Assembly: GCA_900544765.1 (NCBI GenBank)
Contig: UQWI01000014.1
Span: 1-64,000 of the forward strand
Reading direction: 5' to 3'
Source: an uncultured Eubacteriales bacterium
GTDB lineage: Bacteria; Bacillota; Clostridia; Oscillospirales; Oscillospiraceae
Length of the DNA: 64,000 nt
Every line of letters begins with the position of its first letter. Positions within the stretch are counted from its first letter, which is position 1. The notes below the pieces were generated by a model. The model was not told the DNA's origin. It worked only from the letters and a program-made list of their open reading frames with translations, and ran no database searches. Shown piece by piece: positions 42,937 through 51,118 of this stretch. The translations under genes and the position numbers were made by a program.

Positions 42937-44394
42937 ATGAAACGTGTGACGGCTGCGCTGCTTGTGCTTGCGGTACTGGCGGCGTGCTTCATAGGCGGCG
43001 CCTCGGCGTACATGGACAGACGCGCGGACAACCTGGAGATAAGCGGTGAAGCGCTCTGCGGCGACGCCGCAGCAGCCGAGGGCTTTACCGTTAACCTCGA
43101 CGCGGTGCTCGGCGGACATGTCGTTTGGGCCAGTCGCTACGTCCCGTCCACCGGCGAGCGCTCGACGAATCACCACTGGTCGTGGTCTGATGCGGAGCTG
43201 TACGAGAGAAGTTATCCGCCGGAGGTCCGGTTGAGCGGAGCGTGGCTAGACAGCGGAGTCAGTTGGAGCGGTACGAGCAACATGGATCGCCTATACGATG
43301 GGCAAAGCGTAGAGGACGCGCTCTACAATTCAATCAAGGACGAGGTGGAAGTCGGCGATACCGTGAGCAAGACCGTGCTTCTGAACGACTACACCGACAC
43401 CCTGCCGTTGGAATTCAGTGCTTTCAGAATAGAGAACGATGATGAAGAGCAGCTTAAAAGAGTTTTTCGCGTACCGCTTGAGGAGGACGTGCCTGTTCGC
43501 CTTACTATGACGCGATGGCAGGACGGCGGCGAATTCAATATCGACGCGGATTTGGGGCAGTACATACCAAGCTCGGCAAGCGCCTTTGCGGCGGACGGGA
43601 ACATATACTCGCTCATGCTGCTTATGGACGAAAACGGCGTTCAGGCAGACGCCACGCTCCTGCCCGGAGGGAGCTGGGGCGTGTACCGTATTCCCTGCGA
43701 GTTCACCGCCGGGGAGCCCGAGGGCGTGCGCTGGTGGACGGACGACCCCGGGGTTGCCGCTGAGCCGGAGGGCAGCGAGCTGGTGTTCCCCCTGGACGCA
43801 GGGTGTACGGCGGCAAACCTCTTCCTGAGCTACGACGGGCAGTACTTGCAGCTTGTAACCTGCGAGGGTGGTGAGCTGTACTTCACGGTCATCGACATCA
43901 CGAGCGGCGAGGCGCTAAGCCGCGAGAAAATGCCGCCGGTGTTTGATGTGGACGGCTATGATGTGGAGCCGGAGTACGGGGTGTGGAATATGGAATGTAC
44001 GCTCTACGAGGACTTCGCCGTATTTTCGGCCTATGACACGCTGTATGTCTACGAGCCCTGCGACGGCGACTATGAGCTCAAGCTCTGCCTGGACGTGAAC
44101 GATGCTCCGCTGCCGGAGAAGTACACTTGGGACAATTACGGATACGACGAATACATCGAGTACAGCGAATATGCCTGGGACGGTGAAAGACTGGCGGTGC
44201 TCGACTCAGGCCAGGTGAGCTTCCAGGAAGAGAAGGACGGCGAGTGGCTTGAAGAGGACTGCGCGAGGCTGTGCATATACGACGGCTCCTCCGGTGAGCT
44301 GCTCTACTGCGACATGCTGGAAAACCAGTTTACGAGAGAGTTTTCCTACAGCCGGACACCGGTGTATTTCCGATACGGTGTATCCGTCGCCTGA
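42937..44394 (+). CDS. Exported paralogue 4 of the YtrA/ABC cluster
   Basis: The 485-residue protein has a signal/anchor helix ending GGASAYM, the shared motif CGDAAAAEGFTVNLDAVLGG with HVVW, GSWGVYRIPCEF in the middle, the strand pair DGQYLQLVTCEGGELYFTVI with DITSGEALSRE, and YAWDGERLAVLDSG near the end. Its codon use is slightly less GC-rich in parts (43300-43450) than its siblings, which may point to a recombined segment. It starts 10 bases after paralogue 3 behind GAGGAGG and ends at a strong terminator, closing the operon. Confidence 0.8.
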   Translation: MKRVTAALLVLAVLAACFIGGASAYMDRRADNLEISGEALCGDAAAAEGFTVNLDAVLGGHVVWASRYVPSTGERSTNHHWSWSDAELYERSYPPEVRLSGAWLDSGVSWSGTSNMDRLYDGQSVEDALYNSIKDEVEVGDTVSKTVLLNDYTDTLPLEFSAFRIENDDEEQLKRVFRVPLEEDVPVRLTMTRWQDGGEFNIDADLGQYIPSSASAFAADGNIYSLMLLMDENGVQADATLLPGGSWGVYRIPCEFTAGEPEGVRWWTDDPGVAAEPEGSELVFPLDAGCTAANLFLSYDGQYLQLVTCEGGELYFTVIDITSGEALSREKMPPVFDVDGYDVEPEYGVWNMECTLYEDFAVFSAYDTLYVYEPCDGDYELKLCLDVNDAPLPEKYTWDNYGYDEYIEYSEYAWDGERLAVLDSGQVSFQEEKDGEWLEEDCARLCIYDGSSGELLYCDMLENQFTREFSYSRTPVYFRYGVSVA

Positions 44395-44400
44395 CACGAA

Positions 44401-44446
44401 AATCCGCCCGGCCTTTTTAGGCCGGGCGGATTTCTTGCGTTTTTTA
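44401..44446. terminator. Bidirectional terminator closing the YtrA/ABC operon
   Basis: A perfect 13-bp stem (44401-44413 with 44420-44432) with a T-rich loop is followed by TTTCTTGCGTTTTTT on the plus strand and TTTCGTG on the minus strand, between converging genes. Confidence 0.92.
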
Positions 44447-45166
44447 CAGGGCTTCGCCGAGATAGATGCAGCCGGACTGCTCTCCGGCGGTGTACACGAG
44501 CGTCGGGAGCTTGATGTTGTCCATGTCCTTGACCGGCAGAAGCTCGTCGTTCCTGAGCAGGTACGTGGAGCCGCCGGGGACGGCCGCAGCGCCGTGCTCC
44601 GCAGTGCTGAGCACCAGGGCGCCGCCGTCAGGCAAACCGAGCTTATCAAGCCAGTCTATGTTCTCAAGCTGCACGAACGCAGAGAGCAGGATGGACAGGG
44701 GGACGGCGTCCTCCGGCTCTGCCGGAGCGTCGGAGCTAGTCCCCGGGTAGAGTTTGCCGCTGCCGGTGACCTGGAAGGGGCGCTGCTCGCCGCTGCAGAA
44801 GGCGTCGAATCTTATATCCAGAAATTTGCCGTCATTGAACGCGAGGTTCATTCCGGAGATGTACACTTCGGAATCAAGGTTCCCGGCGTCGTCATACACG
44901 GGCTCGCTCAGCAGTATGCCGGCCCTGGAGAGCTCGCTTGGACCGAAGGGGCTGTAGCCTTCTATTGTGTCGCTGCTCTGCGCGCTGTGCGCCAAAAACA
45001 CCAGCGCACCTACTCCGACGAGAAACACCGCGCCGCAGTAGAGGGGGATGAGCTTGTGGTTGCGCTCCATTTTCTTGGAACCGGCGATAAAGTGTATGAC
45101 CAGGATGGCTGCAAAGACAACCAGCACCGCAGCCGCTAAATATATAATGTTCGTGTAACCGTTCAT
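44444..45166 (-). CDS. Two-helix membrane protein with extracellular domain
   Basis: The 240-residue protein has TM helices at about 5-27 and 38-58 and an extracellular domain of about 180 residues with no known motif. It starts MNGYTNIIYLAAAVL; ATG at 45164-45166 follows GGAGG with AAAAAG spacing, and a longer in-frame extension lacks a ribosome binding site. It is monocistronic between two terminators. The family is not recognised. Confidence 0.72.
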   Translation of the reverse strand: MNGYTNIIYLAAAVLVVFAAILVIHFIAGSKKMERNHKLIPLYCGAVFLVGVGALVFLAHSAQSSDTIEGYSPFGPSELSRAGILLSEPVYDDAGNLDSEVYISGMNLAFNDGKFLDIRFDAFCSGEQRPFQVTGSGKLYPGTSSDAPAEPEDAVPLSILLSAFVQLENIDWLDKLGLPDGGALVLSTAEHGAAAVPGGSTYLLRNDELLPVKDMDNIKLPTLVYTAGEQSGCIYLGEAL

Positions 45167-45276
45167 CTTTTTCCTCCAAGAGACGACATAGTGCGTACAT
45201 TCTATCACGCCTGTATTCCCGTTACAAGCTCTTGTTAAGAGAAAATTGCCGGTTTCTGACGAAGCCGAGGAAAATA

Positions 45277-45304
45277 AAAGCGCCGCCTGTCAGGCGGCGC
45301 TTTT
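45277..45304 (-). terminator. Rho-independent terminator of spo0A
   Basis: A perfect 13- to 14-bp stem (45277-45290 with 45291-45304) starts with AAAA and ends with TTTT. It lies 26 bases past the spo0A stop. Confidence 0.9.
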
Positions 45305-45330
45305 GGACGGTGAAACGGCCTTGTATGTAC

Positions 45331-46101
45331 TTATTTGAGTATTTCGCTGCGCTTGGACTTGAGACGCAGGCTCAGGTAGTCGGCAATCATGGCTATGAAC
45401 TCGCTGTTGGTGGGCTTGCCCTTTATGTTGCTGACCGTATAGCCGAAGAACCTCTGCAGCACCTCGATGTCGCCCCTGTCCCACGCGACCTCAATGGCGT
45501 GGCGGATGGCGCGCTCAACGCGGGAGGAAGTGGTGTTGAAGCGCTTGGCGACACTGGGATACAGGACCTTCGTGATGGCGTTGATGACATCCATGTTGTT
45601 TACGGCCAAAATGATGGCTTCTCGGAGGTACTGATAGCCCTTGATGTGCGCCGGGACGCCTATTTCGTGGATTATCTCGGTCACCATGGACTCGAGATCC
45701 ACCTCTTCGCTCTGAGCCGCAGTAGAGTGCTGCGTAGAGAGCGCGCGTATCAGCTTCAGCACGCTGGACGAATCAAAAGGCTTTACCACAAAGTACAGGG
45801 CTCCGAGCTGCATGCACTCGGCGCAGACGTTGTCATTATAGAAACCAGACATAACGATGGTTTTGGCGCTTAGCCCGGCTTCGCGGATACCGCGCAGGAC
45901 GCCGAGGCCGTCCAGCTTGCTCATGACCAATTCGGTGATGATATAATCAGGCTGAAGCTCGCAGGCCAATGCCAGTGCGTCGATGCCGTTGCTCGCCGTA
46001 CCAACTACCTCAAAGCCGTCATCGGCTTCCAAACACTGGGTGAGTTCACGCCTGGTGTCCTCGTTTGAATCGGCGACGAGGACGCGAATTTTGGTTTCCA
46101 T
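45331..46101 (-). CDS. spo0A: Spo0A family sporulation regulator with a substituted phospho-acceptor site
   Basis: The 256-residue protein has an intact C-terminal Spo0A DNA-binding domain ([53 protein letters not shown]). The N-terminal receiver is unusual: where Spo0A has D56 in LVLDIIMP this protein has glutamate (E57 in IITELVMSK). The second acidic residue of the ADDN motif is Ser (ADSN, residues 10-13) and the conserved Thr is Ser85; the Lys in VKPFD (107) is kept. It may be constitutively active or regulated without phosphorylation (inference). ATG follows CGGAGG. It has its own terminator and an upstream region with 0A-box matches. Confidence 0.93.
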   Translation of the reverse strand: METKIRVLVADSNEDTRRELTQCLEADDGFEVVGTASNGIDALALACELQPDYIITELVMSKLDGLGVLRGIREAGLSAKTIVMSGFYNDNVCAECMQLGALYFVVKPFDSSSVLKLIRALSTQHSTAAQSEEVDLESMVTEIIHEIGVPAHIKGYQYLREAIILAVNNMDVINAITKVLYPSVAKRFNTTSSRVERAIRHAIEVAWDRGDIEVLQRFFGYTVSNIKGKPTNSEFIAMIADYLSLRLKSKRSEILK

Positions 46102-46177
46102 AATCCAACCTCCGATAATTTTACATTTACGGTCTGCAATCTATCTTTGAAGCAGGATTTCCGTTTAAGCTATAAAT

Positions 46178-46206
46178 AATTTAGCACAAGGTCGGATATA
46201 TTGCAA
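46178..46206 (-). promoter_or_regulatory. Possible promoter of spo0A
   Basis: On the minus strand TTGCAA (46201-46206) and TAAATT (46178-46183) are separated by 17 bases, about 75 bases before the spo0A ATG. Confidence 0.4.
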
Positions 46207-46256
46207 GAAAAAGCTAGTGTTAAAATACAATATTTTGTCGGCAAAAATCTATTCTG

Positions 46257-46293
46257 TTCGACATAACACCTATGAATTTTTTACTGCTCGACA
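46257..46293 (-). promoter_or_regulatory. Candidate 0A boxes upstream of spo0A
   Basis: On the minus strand TGTCGAA (46257-46263) is an exact match to the 0A box core and TGTCGAG (46287-46293) matches at six of seven bases. Both lie in the AT-rich 218-base gap between pgsA and spo0A, upstream of the possible promoter. Confidence 0.5.
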
Positions 46294-46319
46294 AAATTCC
46301 AGCTGCGTCGACTTTTTTC

Positions 46320-46841
46320 TCACTTGAAAACCGAGGCGTTTTTGACAAAATATTCTGCGCCGGAATAGACGGTCGTTGCCAGGACGAGCACCCAGCCGAT
46401 TGTGACGAGCACGTCGGGAATGGGCAGCATCATGAGGCAGAAAACCACCATAGTGCAGGCGGTCTTTATTTTGCCGGACCAGGCTGCGGCGATGACCTTG
46501 CCGCCCTCCACGGCGATGAGCCTCAGGCTGGTGATTGCCAGCTCGCGCGCCACAACTATTATGGCCACCCAGGCGGGTATGTAGCCCCAGTCGACGTAGA
46601 CGAGCATGACGGAGATGACCAGCAGCTTGTCGGCCAGCGGGTCGAGGAACTTTCCGAAGTTCGTTGCCTGGTTGTAGTGCCGGGCTATATAGCCGTCGAC
46701 GAAGTCGGAGCAGGAGGCTATGATGAACACGGCCAGCGCCCAATACATGTGTCCCGGGAAGTCCACATACATAAGTACGAGCACGACGGGTATAAGTATC
46801 ATGCGCACTATGGTTATTTTGCTTGCTGTCGTGAGCTTCAT
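46320..46841 (-). CDS. pgsA: CDP-diacylglycerol-glycerol-3-phosphate 3-phosphatidyltransferase
   Basis: The 173-residue membrane enzyme makes phosphatidylglycerol phosphate. It contains the CDP-alcohol phosphotransferase motif D-x2-D-G-x2-A-R-x8-G-x3-D-x3-D, seen as DFVDGYIARHYNQATNFGKF followed by LDPLADK, and several TM helices. The start overlaps the rimO stop by 4 bases. The order recA-recX-rimO-pgsA is a known Firmicute arrangement, with spo0A following here. Confidence 0.95.
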   Translation of the reverse strand: MKLTTASKITIVRMILIPVVLVLMYVDFPGHMYWALAVFIIASCSDFVDGYIARHYNQATNFGKFLDPLADKLLVISVMLVYVDWGYIPAWVAIIVVARELAITSLRLIAVEGGKVIAAAWSGKIKTACTMVVFCLMMLPIPDVLVTIGWVLVLATTVYSGAEYFVKNASVFK

Positions 46842-48145
46842 ACTACTTTTCCTTTCAGAACGCCGCCCTCGGCGGAGATTATCTCGACCTTCACGATGTC
46901 GCCGGGCGAGACCTCGCCCACGAATTCCATCATGTCGTCGACACCGGGCGAGTCGAAGTAGGCCCGGCCGATGGGTGTGCCGGTTTCAGGGTCGTAGTAG
47001 TCGCATATGGCGTCCACTACGCTGCCGGCGAGCGAGGCTTCCCACTCGTCCATTATGCCGGCCTGCAGCTCCTGTATGAGCGCGGCGCGCTCGCGCGCGG
47101 TCTCGTTGTCCACATGCTCCATCCTGGCGGCCGGGGTGCCCTCCTCGGGCGAGAATGGGAACACGCCCGCGCGCTCAATCTTATACTCGCGCAGGAACTC
47201 GCAGAGCTCCTCAAACTCCGCCTCGCCCTCTCCGGGCAGGCCGGTGATGAGGCTGGTACGCAGCACGAGACCGGGGATGCGCTCGCGCAGCTTCTTGAGC
47301 AGGGCGCGTATCTCGTCGGGCGTGTCGCGGCGGTTCATCTTTTTGAGTATGTCCGCGTTGATGTGCTGAAGCGGGATGTCGAGGTACTTGACTATCTTGG
47401 GCTCGTTGGCTATGACGTCTATAAGCCCGTCGTTCAGCTCATGCGGGTAGAGGTAGTGCAGGCGAATCCAGTCTATGCCGTCTATTTTGACGAGCTCGGT
47501 CAGCAGCCGCGCCAAGTCCCAGCCGGGTATGTCCTGCCCGTAGCGTGTGAGGTCCTGTGCGACGAGGATAATCTCGCGGTAGCCCCAGCTGGCGAGCTTG
47601 TCGGCCTCGGCGAGAATGTCCTCCGGCGCGCGGGAGCGGAAGCGGCCGCGTATACTCGGGATGAGGCAGTAGCTGCAACGGTTGTCGCAGCCCTCGGCTA
47701 TGAGCAGGTAGGCCCAGGCCGGGCCGGTGCTTATCAGACGGCCGCACTCGCTGACGGGGGCGCTGTTGTCGCCTATCACGACGGGCTTTTCGCCCGCCTC
47801 GGCGCGGTTCAAGACCTCGCATATCTCATCGCAGGAGCCGACGCCCACCACGGCGTCGACCTCCGGCAGTTCCGTGAGCACCTGCTCTTTGAAGAGCTGG
47901 GCCAGGCAGCCGGTGACTATAAGCAGCTTCAGGCTGCCCTCCTCCTTGTGGCGGGCAACCTCAAGTATGGTGTTGATGGCCTCCTGCTTGGCGTCCTCGA
48001 TGAACGCGCAGGTGTTGACCACTATGGCCTCGGCCTCTTCCTCTTCCGTGACTATCTCGTGCCCGGCCTCGCGCAGGAGGTAGAGCATCTGCTCGGCCGA
48101 CACCTGGTTTTTGGGACAGCCGAGGGATATCATACCGACCTTCAT
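46838..48145 (-). CDS. rimO: Ribosomal protein uS12 methylthiotransferase RimO
   Basis: The 435-residue radical-SAM enzyme adds a methylthio group to Asp of ribosomal protein S12. It starts MKVGMISLGCPKNQV (the UPF0004 domain with its first cluster Cys), has the radical SAM motif CDNRCSYCLIP, and ends in a TRAM domain. ATG at 48143-48145 follows GGAG within the end of recX and gives the standard RimO N-terminus; a longer in-frame extension would run back through recX in another frame and is rejected. Confidence 0.96.
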   Translation of the reverse strand: MKVGMISLGCPKNQVSAEQMLYLLREAGHEIVTEEEEAEAIVVNTCAFIEDAKQEAINTILEVARHKEEGSLKLLIVTGCLAQLFKEQVLTELPEVDAVVGVGSCDEICEVLNRAEAGEKPVVIGDNSAPVSECGRLISTGPAWAYLLIAEGCDNRCSYCLIPSIRGRFRSRAPEDILAEADKLASWGYREIILVAQDLTRYGQDIPGWDLARLLTELVKIDGIDWIRLHYLYPHELNDGLIDVIANEPKIVKYLDIPLQHINADILKKMNRRDTPDEIRALLKKLRERIPGLVLRTSLITGLPGEGEAEFEELCEFLREYKIERAGVFPFSPEEGTPAARMEHVDNETARERAALIQELQAGIMDEWEASLAGSVVDAICDYYDPETGTPIGRAYFDSPGVDDMMEFVGEVSPGDIVKVEIISAEGGVLKGKVV

Positions 48146-48600
48146 TCTTCGCACTCCATTTCTGCCATGTATCTGTCTGTCGCGGCCTTGACGGCGTCCC
48201 ATGTGAAGCCGCGCCGCACCAGGGCGGCCCCGGCGCGCCTGAGCGCGTCCCGGTCGGAGCCCTTGCCGCGCATTTTGCTGCGCAGCAGGGTGTCCACCGC
48301 GTCGTCGGGCTCGGGCATTTCCTCGAGCGCCGCGTCCCAGAGCTCCCGATCCAGCTTGCGGCGGCGCAGCTCCTCGCGCACACGCGAGACGCCGTAGCCC
48401 TTGGCGGCGTAGTGCCGGACGACCATGGCGGCGTAATTGCTGTCGTTGACGAAGCCGAGCTCGACCATGCGGGCAACAGCAAGCGCGGCGTCGTCGGGCT
48501 CGGCCCCTTTTTCGACAAGTTTCGCGCAAAGCTCCGCAGAGCCGTAGTCGCGCCTCTCAAGCAGGGCGAGCGCCTTCTTGCGCGTCTCCTCGGCGGTCAT
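48142..48600 (-). CDS. recX: Regulatory protein RecX
   Basis: The 152-residue protein binds RecA filaments and limits their growth. It has the three-helix RecX repeats (ALALLERRDYGSAELCAKLV, LGFVNDSNYAAMVVRHYAAK, GYGVSRVREELRRRKLD). ATG at 48598-48600 overlaps the recA stop (TGATG), so expression is coupled to recA; a TTG codon directly before it is an alternative start. It overlaps rimO by 4 bases. Confidence 0.92.
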   Translation of the reverse strand: MTAEETRKKALALLERRDYGSAELCAKLVEKGAEPDDAALAVARMVELGFVNDSNYAAMVVRHYAAKGYGVSRVREELRRRKLDRELWDAALEEMPEPDDAVDTLLRSKMRGKGSDRDALRRAGAALVRRGFTWDAVKAATDRYMAEMECEE

Positions 48601-49712
48601 CAATCGCCTTCGTCGAAGTCGTCCGCGCTGATGTCGACGGCCCTTCCGGCGGCGACGGCGGCCTTGCGGGCCTGCGGGCTCATGAGCTTGTGCGCGTTGG
48701 CGCGTATATCCGCCTCAAGCTTGTCGGCTACCTCGGGGTTGGCGTTGAGGTACTCCTTCACGTTGTCGCGGCCCTGGAAGCGCTGCTCACCCACGGTGAA
48801 CCACGCACCGGCCTTGTCTATGAGTCCGAGCTTTACGCCCAGGTCGATGAGCTCGCCGACCTTGGATATGCCCTGGCCGTAGAGTATGTCGAACTCGGCC
48901 TCCTTGAAGGGGGGCGCGACCTTGTTCTTGACTATCTTGGCGCGGGTGCGGTTGCCCACCATTTCGGTGCCGCTCTTGAGCGTCTCTATGCGGCGCATGT
49001 CTATGCGCACGCTGGCGAAGTATTTCAGTGCGCGGCCGCCGGGCGTTGTCTCGGGGTTGCCGTACATTACGCCTATCTTCTCGCGCAGCTGGTTGATGAA
49101 CACGACGATGCAGCCGGTCTTGCTGACGACGCCCGCGAGCTTCCTCAGAGCCTGGCTCATCAGTCGCGCGACGACGCCGACGCTGCTCTCGCCCATCTCG
49201 CCTTCGAGCTCGCTGCGCGGAAGCAGGGCCGCGACGGAGTCGATGACCACGACGTCGAGCGCGCCGGAGCGCACCAGCTGCTCCGTTATCTCCAGCGCCT
49301 GCTCGCCGGTGTCCGGCTGGGAAATGAGCAGGTCGTCTATGTTGACGCCCAGCGCCCTGGCGTAGGCGGGCTCGAGCGCGTGCTCAACGTCTATGTACGC
49401 GGCTTCGCCGCCGCCTTTCTGCGCGCTGGCAACTATGTGCAGCGCGAGGGTGGTCTTGCCGCAGCTCTCGGGGCCGTATATCTCGACGATGCGCCCGCGA
49501 GGCACGCCGCCTATGCCTAGCGCGAGGTCGAGGGAGAGCGAGCCGGTGGAAATGGCCTCCACGTTCACGGGTATGTCGTCGCCCAGGCGCATTATGGCGC
49601 CCTTGCCGTAGTTTTTCTCTATCTGTGCTATAGCAGTCTCCAGCGCCTTGCGCTTGTCCGCCGACGCTGCGGGCGAAGGGGAAGCGCTCGCGGCCTTTTT
49701 CTTCTCAGCCAT
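48600..49712 (-). CDS. recA: Recombinase RecA
   Basis: The 370-residue recombinase forms ATP-dependent filaments for homologous recombination and SOS activation. Walker A is [12 protein letters not shown] (in [13 protein letters not shown]), Walker B is [14 protein letters not shown], loop L1/L2 regions are kept ([32 protein letters not shown]), and an acidic C-terminus closes the protein. A Ser/Ala/Pro-rich N-terminal extension (about 20 residues) is seen. ATG follows AGAGGTG. No LexA box was identified with confidence in the short upstream region. Confidence 0.97.
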   Translation of the reverse strand: MAEKKKAASASPSPAASADKRKALETAIAQIEKNYGKGAIMRLGDDIPVNVEAISTGSLSLDLALGIGGVPRGRIVEIYGPESCGKTTLALHIVASAQKGGGEAAYIDVEHALEPAYARALGVNIDDLLISQPDTGEQALEITEQLVRSGALDVVVIDSVAALLPRSELEGEMGESSVGVVARLMSQALRKLAGVVSKTGCIVVFINQLREKIGVMYGNPETTPGGRALKYFASVRIDMRRIETLKSGTEMVGNRTRAKIVKNKVAPPFKEAEFDILYGQGISKVGELIDLGVKLGLIDKAGAWFTVGEQRFQGRDNVKEYLNANPEVADKLEADIRANAHKLMSPQARKAAVAAGRAVDISADDFDEGD

Positions 49713-49734
49713 GTTTACACCTCTTTAGTTGTAT

Positions 49735-50073
49735 TTATAAGATTTCATTATTTGACGTTGTATCGACTTCGGTGAGCCGCAGTAACTCTCCCCGGCCCAT
49801 GGAGGCGATGTAGATGTACTCGCCGTCTCCGCCGCGCACATCAAATACCAGCCATTCGCCGCCGTCAAGCCTGCCCAGAAGGCGGCCACGGTCGTTGGCG
49901 CGGAAATCGTCTTCGCACGGGCCATATATCCGCCCGTCGTACAGCTCGACATATCCCTCGCGTGCAGAGATAAAGCCTATCTCGCGCCCGGCGCGTATCA
50001 GCCACGCCCCGGCGAGCAGACACACCGCCAGCAGTGCGGCGAGTAGGATTGTTCGCTTTCGCTTTTTGCTCAT
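49735..50073 (-). CDS. Small exported protein of unknown function
   Basis: The 112-residue protein has a basic N-terminus (MSKKRKR), one hydrophobic helix (about 8-26) and a small beta-rich domain with Gly/Arg/Asp turns. I do not recognise it. It overlaps the prmC stop by 4 bases (ATGA) and ends 23 bases before recA, so it is cotranscribed with prmC and possibly with recA. Confidence 0.7.
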   Translation of the reverse strand: MSKKRKRTILLAALLAVCLLAGAWLIRAGREIGFISAREGYVELYDGRIYGPCEDDFRANDRGRLLGRLDGGEWLVFDVRGGDGEYIYIASMGRGELLRLTEVDTTSNNEIL

Positions 50074-50927
50074 AACGTCGCCTTGACCACCCGCTCCACG
50101 CCGCGCGTGTCCTTGACGCTTACGGCGTCGTGCATGCCGGACATGCGCATCATGTCCTTGACATCATTGGCCTGCCCCTCGCCGACCTCGAAGAGCAGCA
50201 TACCGCCCTGCCTGAGCGAGGACAGCCAGTGCTTGAGTATGGCGCGATAGAAGTCCAGCCCGTCCTCTCCGCCGTCCAGCGCCCATATGGGCTCGTAGTC
50301 GCGGACGGAAGGGTCGAGCGTAAGTATGTCGAAGGTTGCGATATACGGCGGGTTAGAGACAATGAGGTCGAATGTGCCGCTCATGACGGGCGGGGCCTTC
50401 GTCGCGTCGGCGAGCATGTAGCTCATGCGGCCGGACAGACCGTTGCGCGCGACGTTGCGGCGGCTGAGCTCTATTGCCTCTGGGCTGATGTCCGCGAGTA
50501 CGACGTGGCACTGCGGCAGCGCGTCGGCGATTGCGCAGCCTATGCAGCCCGTGCCGGAGCACAAATCGAGCACGCGCGCGTCGCGGCGGTTTTTAGTCAG
50601 CCAGTTGATGGCTTCCTCGGCCAACACCTCAGTGTCGACACGCGGTATGAGCACATCGGGCGAGACCTCCATAGGCAGTCCACGGAACTCCCACACGCCG
50701 GTTATATACGCCACGGGCTCGCCCGCGAGGCGTCGGCGGAGCATGTCCCCGACCTTTTTCTCCACCTCGTCGGTGTCGTAAAGGGCCATGTCGCGCAGCA
50801 GCTGGGCCGTCGTCTTGCCCGAGGCGGTTGCAACTATCAGCCTAGCTTCGACGTTAGCGGCCTCGACGCCCGCCGAGCGCAGGGTGTTCCGCACGGAAAT
50901 GTATAGTTCGCTGTATGTGCGCGGCAT
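50070..50927 (-). CDS. prmC: Release factor glutamine methyltransferase PrmC
   Basis: The 285-residue enzyme methylates the GGQ glutamine of RF1 and RF2. It has the helical N-terminal domain, the SAM motif VLDLCSGTGCIGCAIAD and the catalytic NPPY in IVSNPPYIA. ATG at 50925-50927 follows GAGGGGGG and gives the normal length; an in-frame extension to 50996 lacks support. DUF1385 upstream is a frequent neighbour of prmC and prfA in Firmicutes. Confidence 0.96.
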   Translation of the reverse strand: MPRTYSELYISVRNTLRSAGVEAANVEARLIVATASGKTTAQLLRDMALYDTDEVEKKVGDMLRRRLAGEPVAYITGVWEFRGLPMEVSPDVLIPRVDTEVLAEEAINWLTKNRRDARVLDLCSGTGCIGCAIADALPQCHVVLADISPEAIELSRRNVARNGLSGRMSYMLADATKAPPVMSGTFDLIVSNPPYIATFDILTLDPSVRDYEPIWALDGGEDGLDFYRAILKHWLSSLRQGGMLLFEVGEGQANDVKDMMRMSGMHDAVSVKDTRGVERVVKATL

Positions 50928-51118
50928 GATTTCCCCCCTCTCCTTGTCCGCTGCGCGGCTTAAGTGAAATGTCCGCTTTGCGGACGTGAAATTCAATCTG
51001 TTTTTCCGGGGCTTTGCCTCGGCGTCGCGCGCACAACGCGCGCTGAACGAAGTGTTGTCCCATCGGCGTAAGCTGGGGGCTTTGCTTTGAAAGGCCGCTA
51101 CGGCCTTTCAAAGCAGCC
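50928..51118. repeat. Palindrome-rich spacer between DUF1385 and prmC
   Basis: About 190 bases hold a series of hairpins: TGTCCGC/GCGGACG near 50969-50984, GCGCGC/GCGCGC near 51027-51043, and a perfect 14-bp stem 51084-51097 with 51101-51114 (GCTTTGAAAGGCCG arm). No gene is supported. The GGCC-TA-CGGCC core also occurs near 5169, so these could be small dispersed hairpin repeats of the genome. The last stem may end the DUF1385 transcript although no T-tract follows. Confidence 0.5.
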
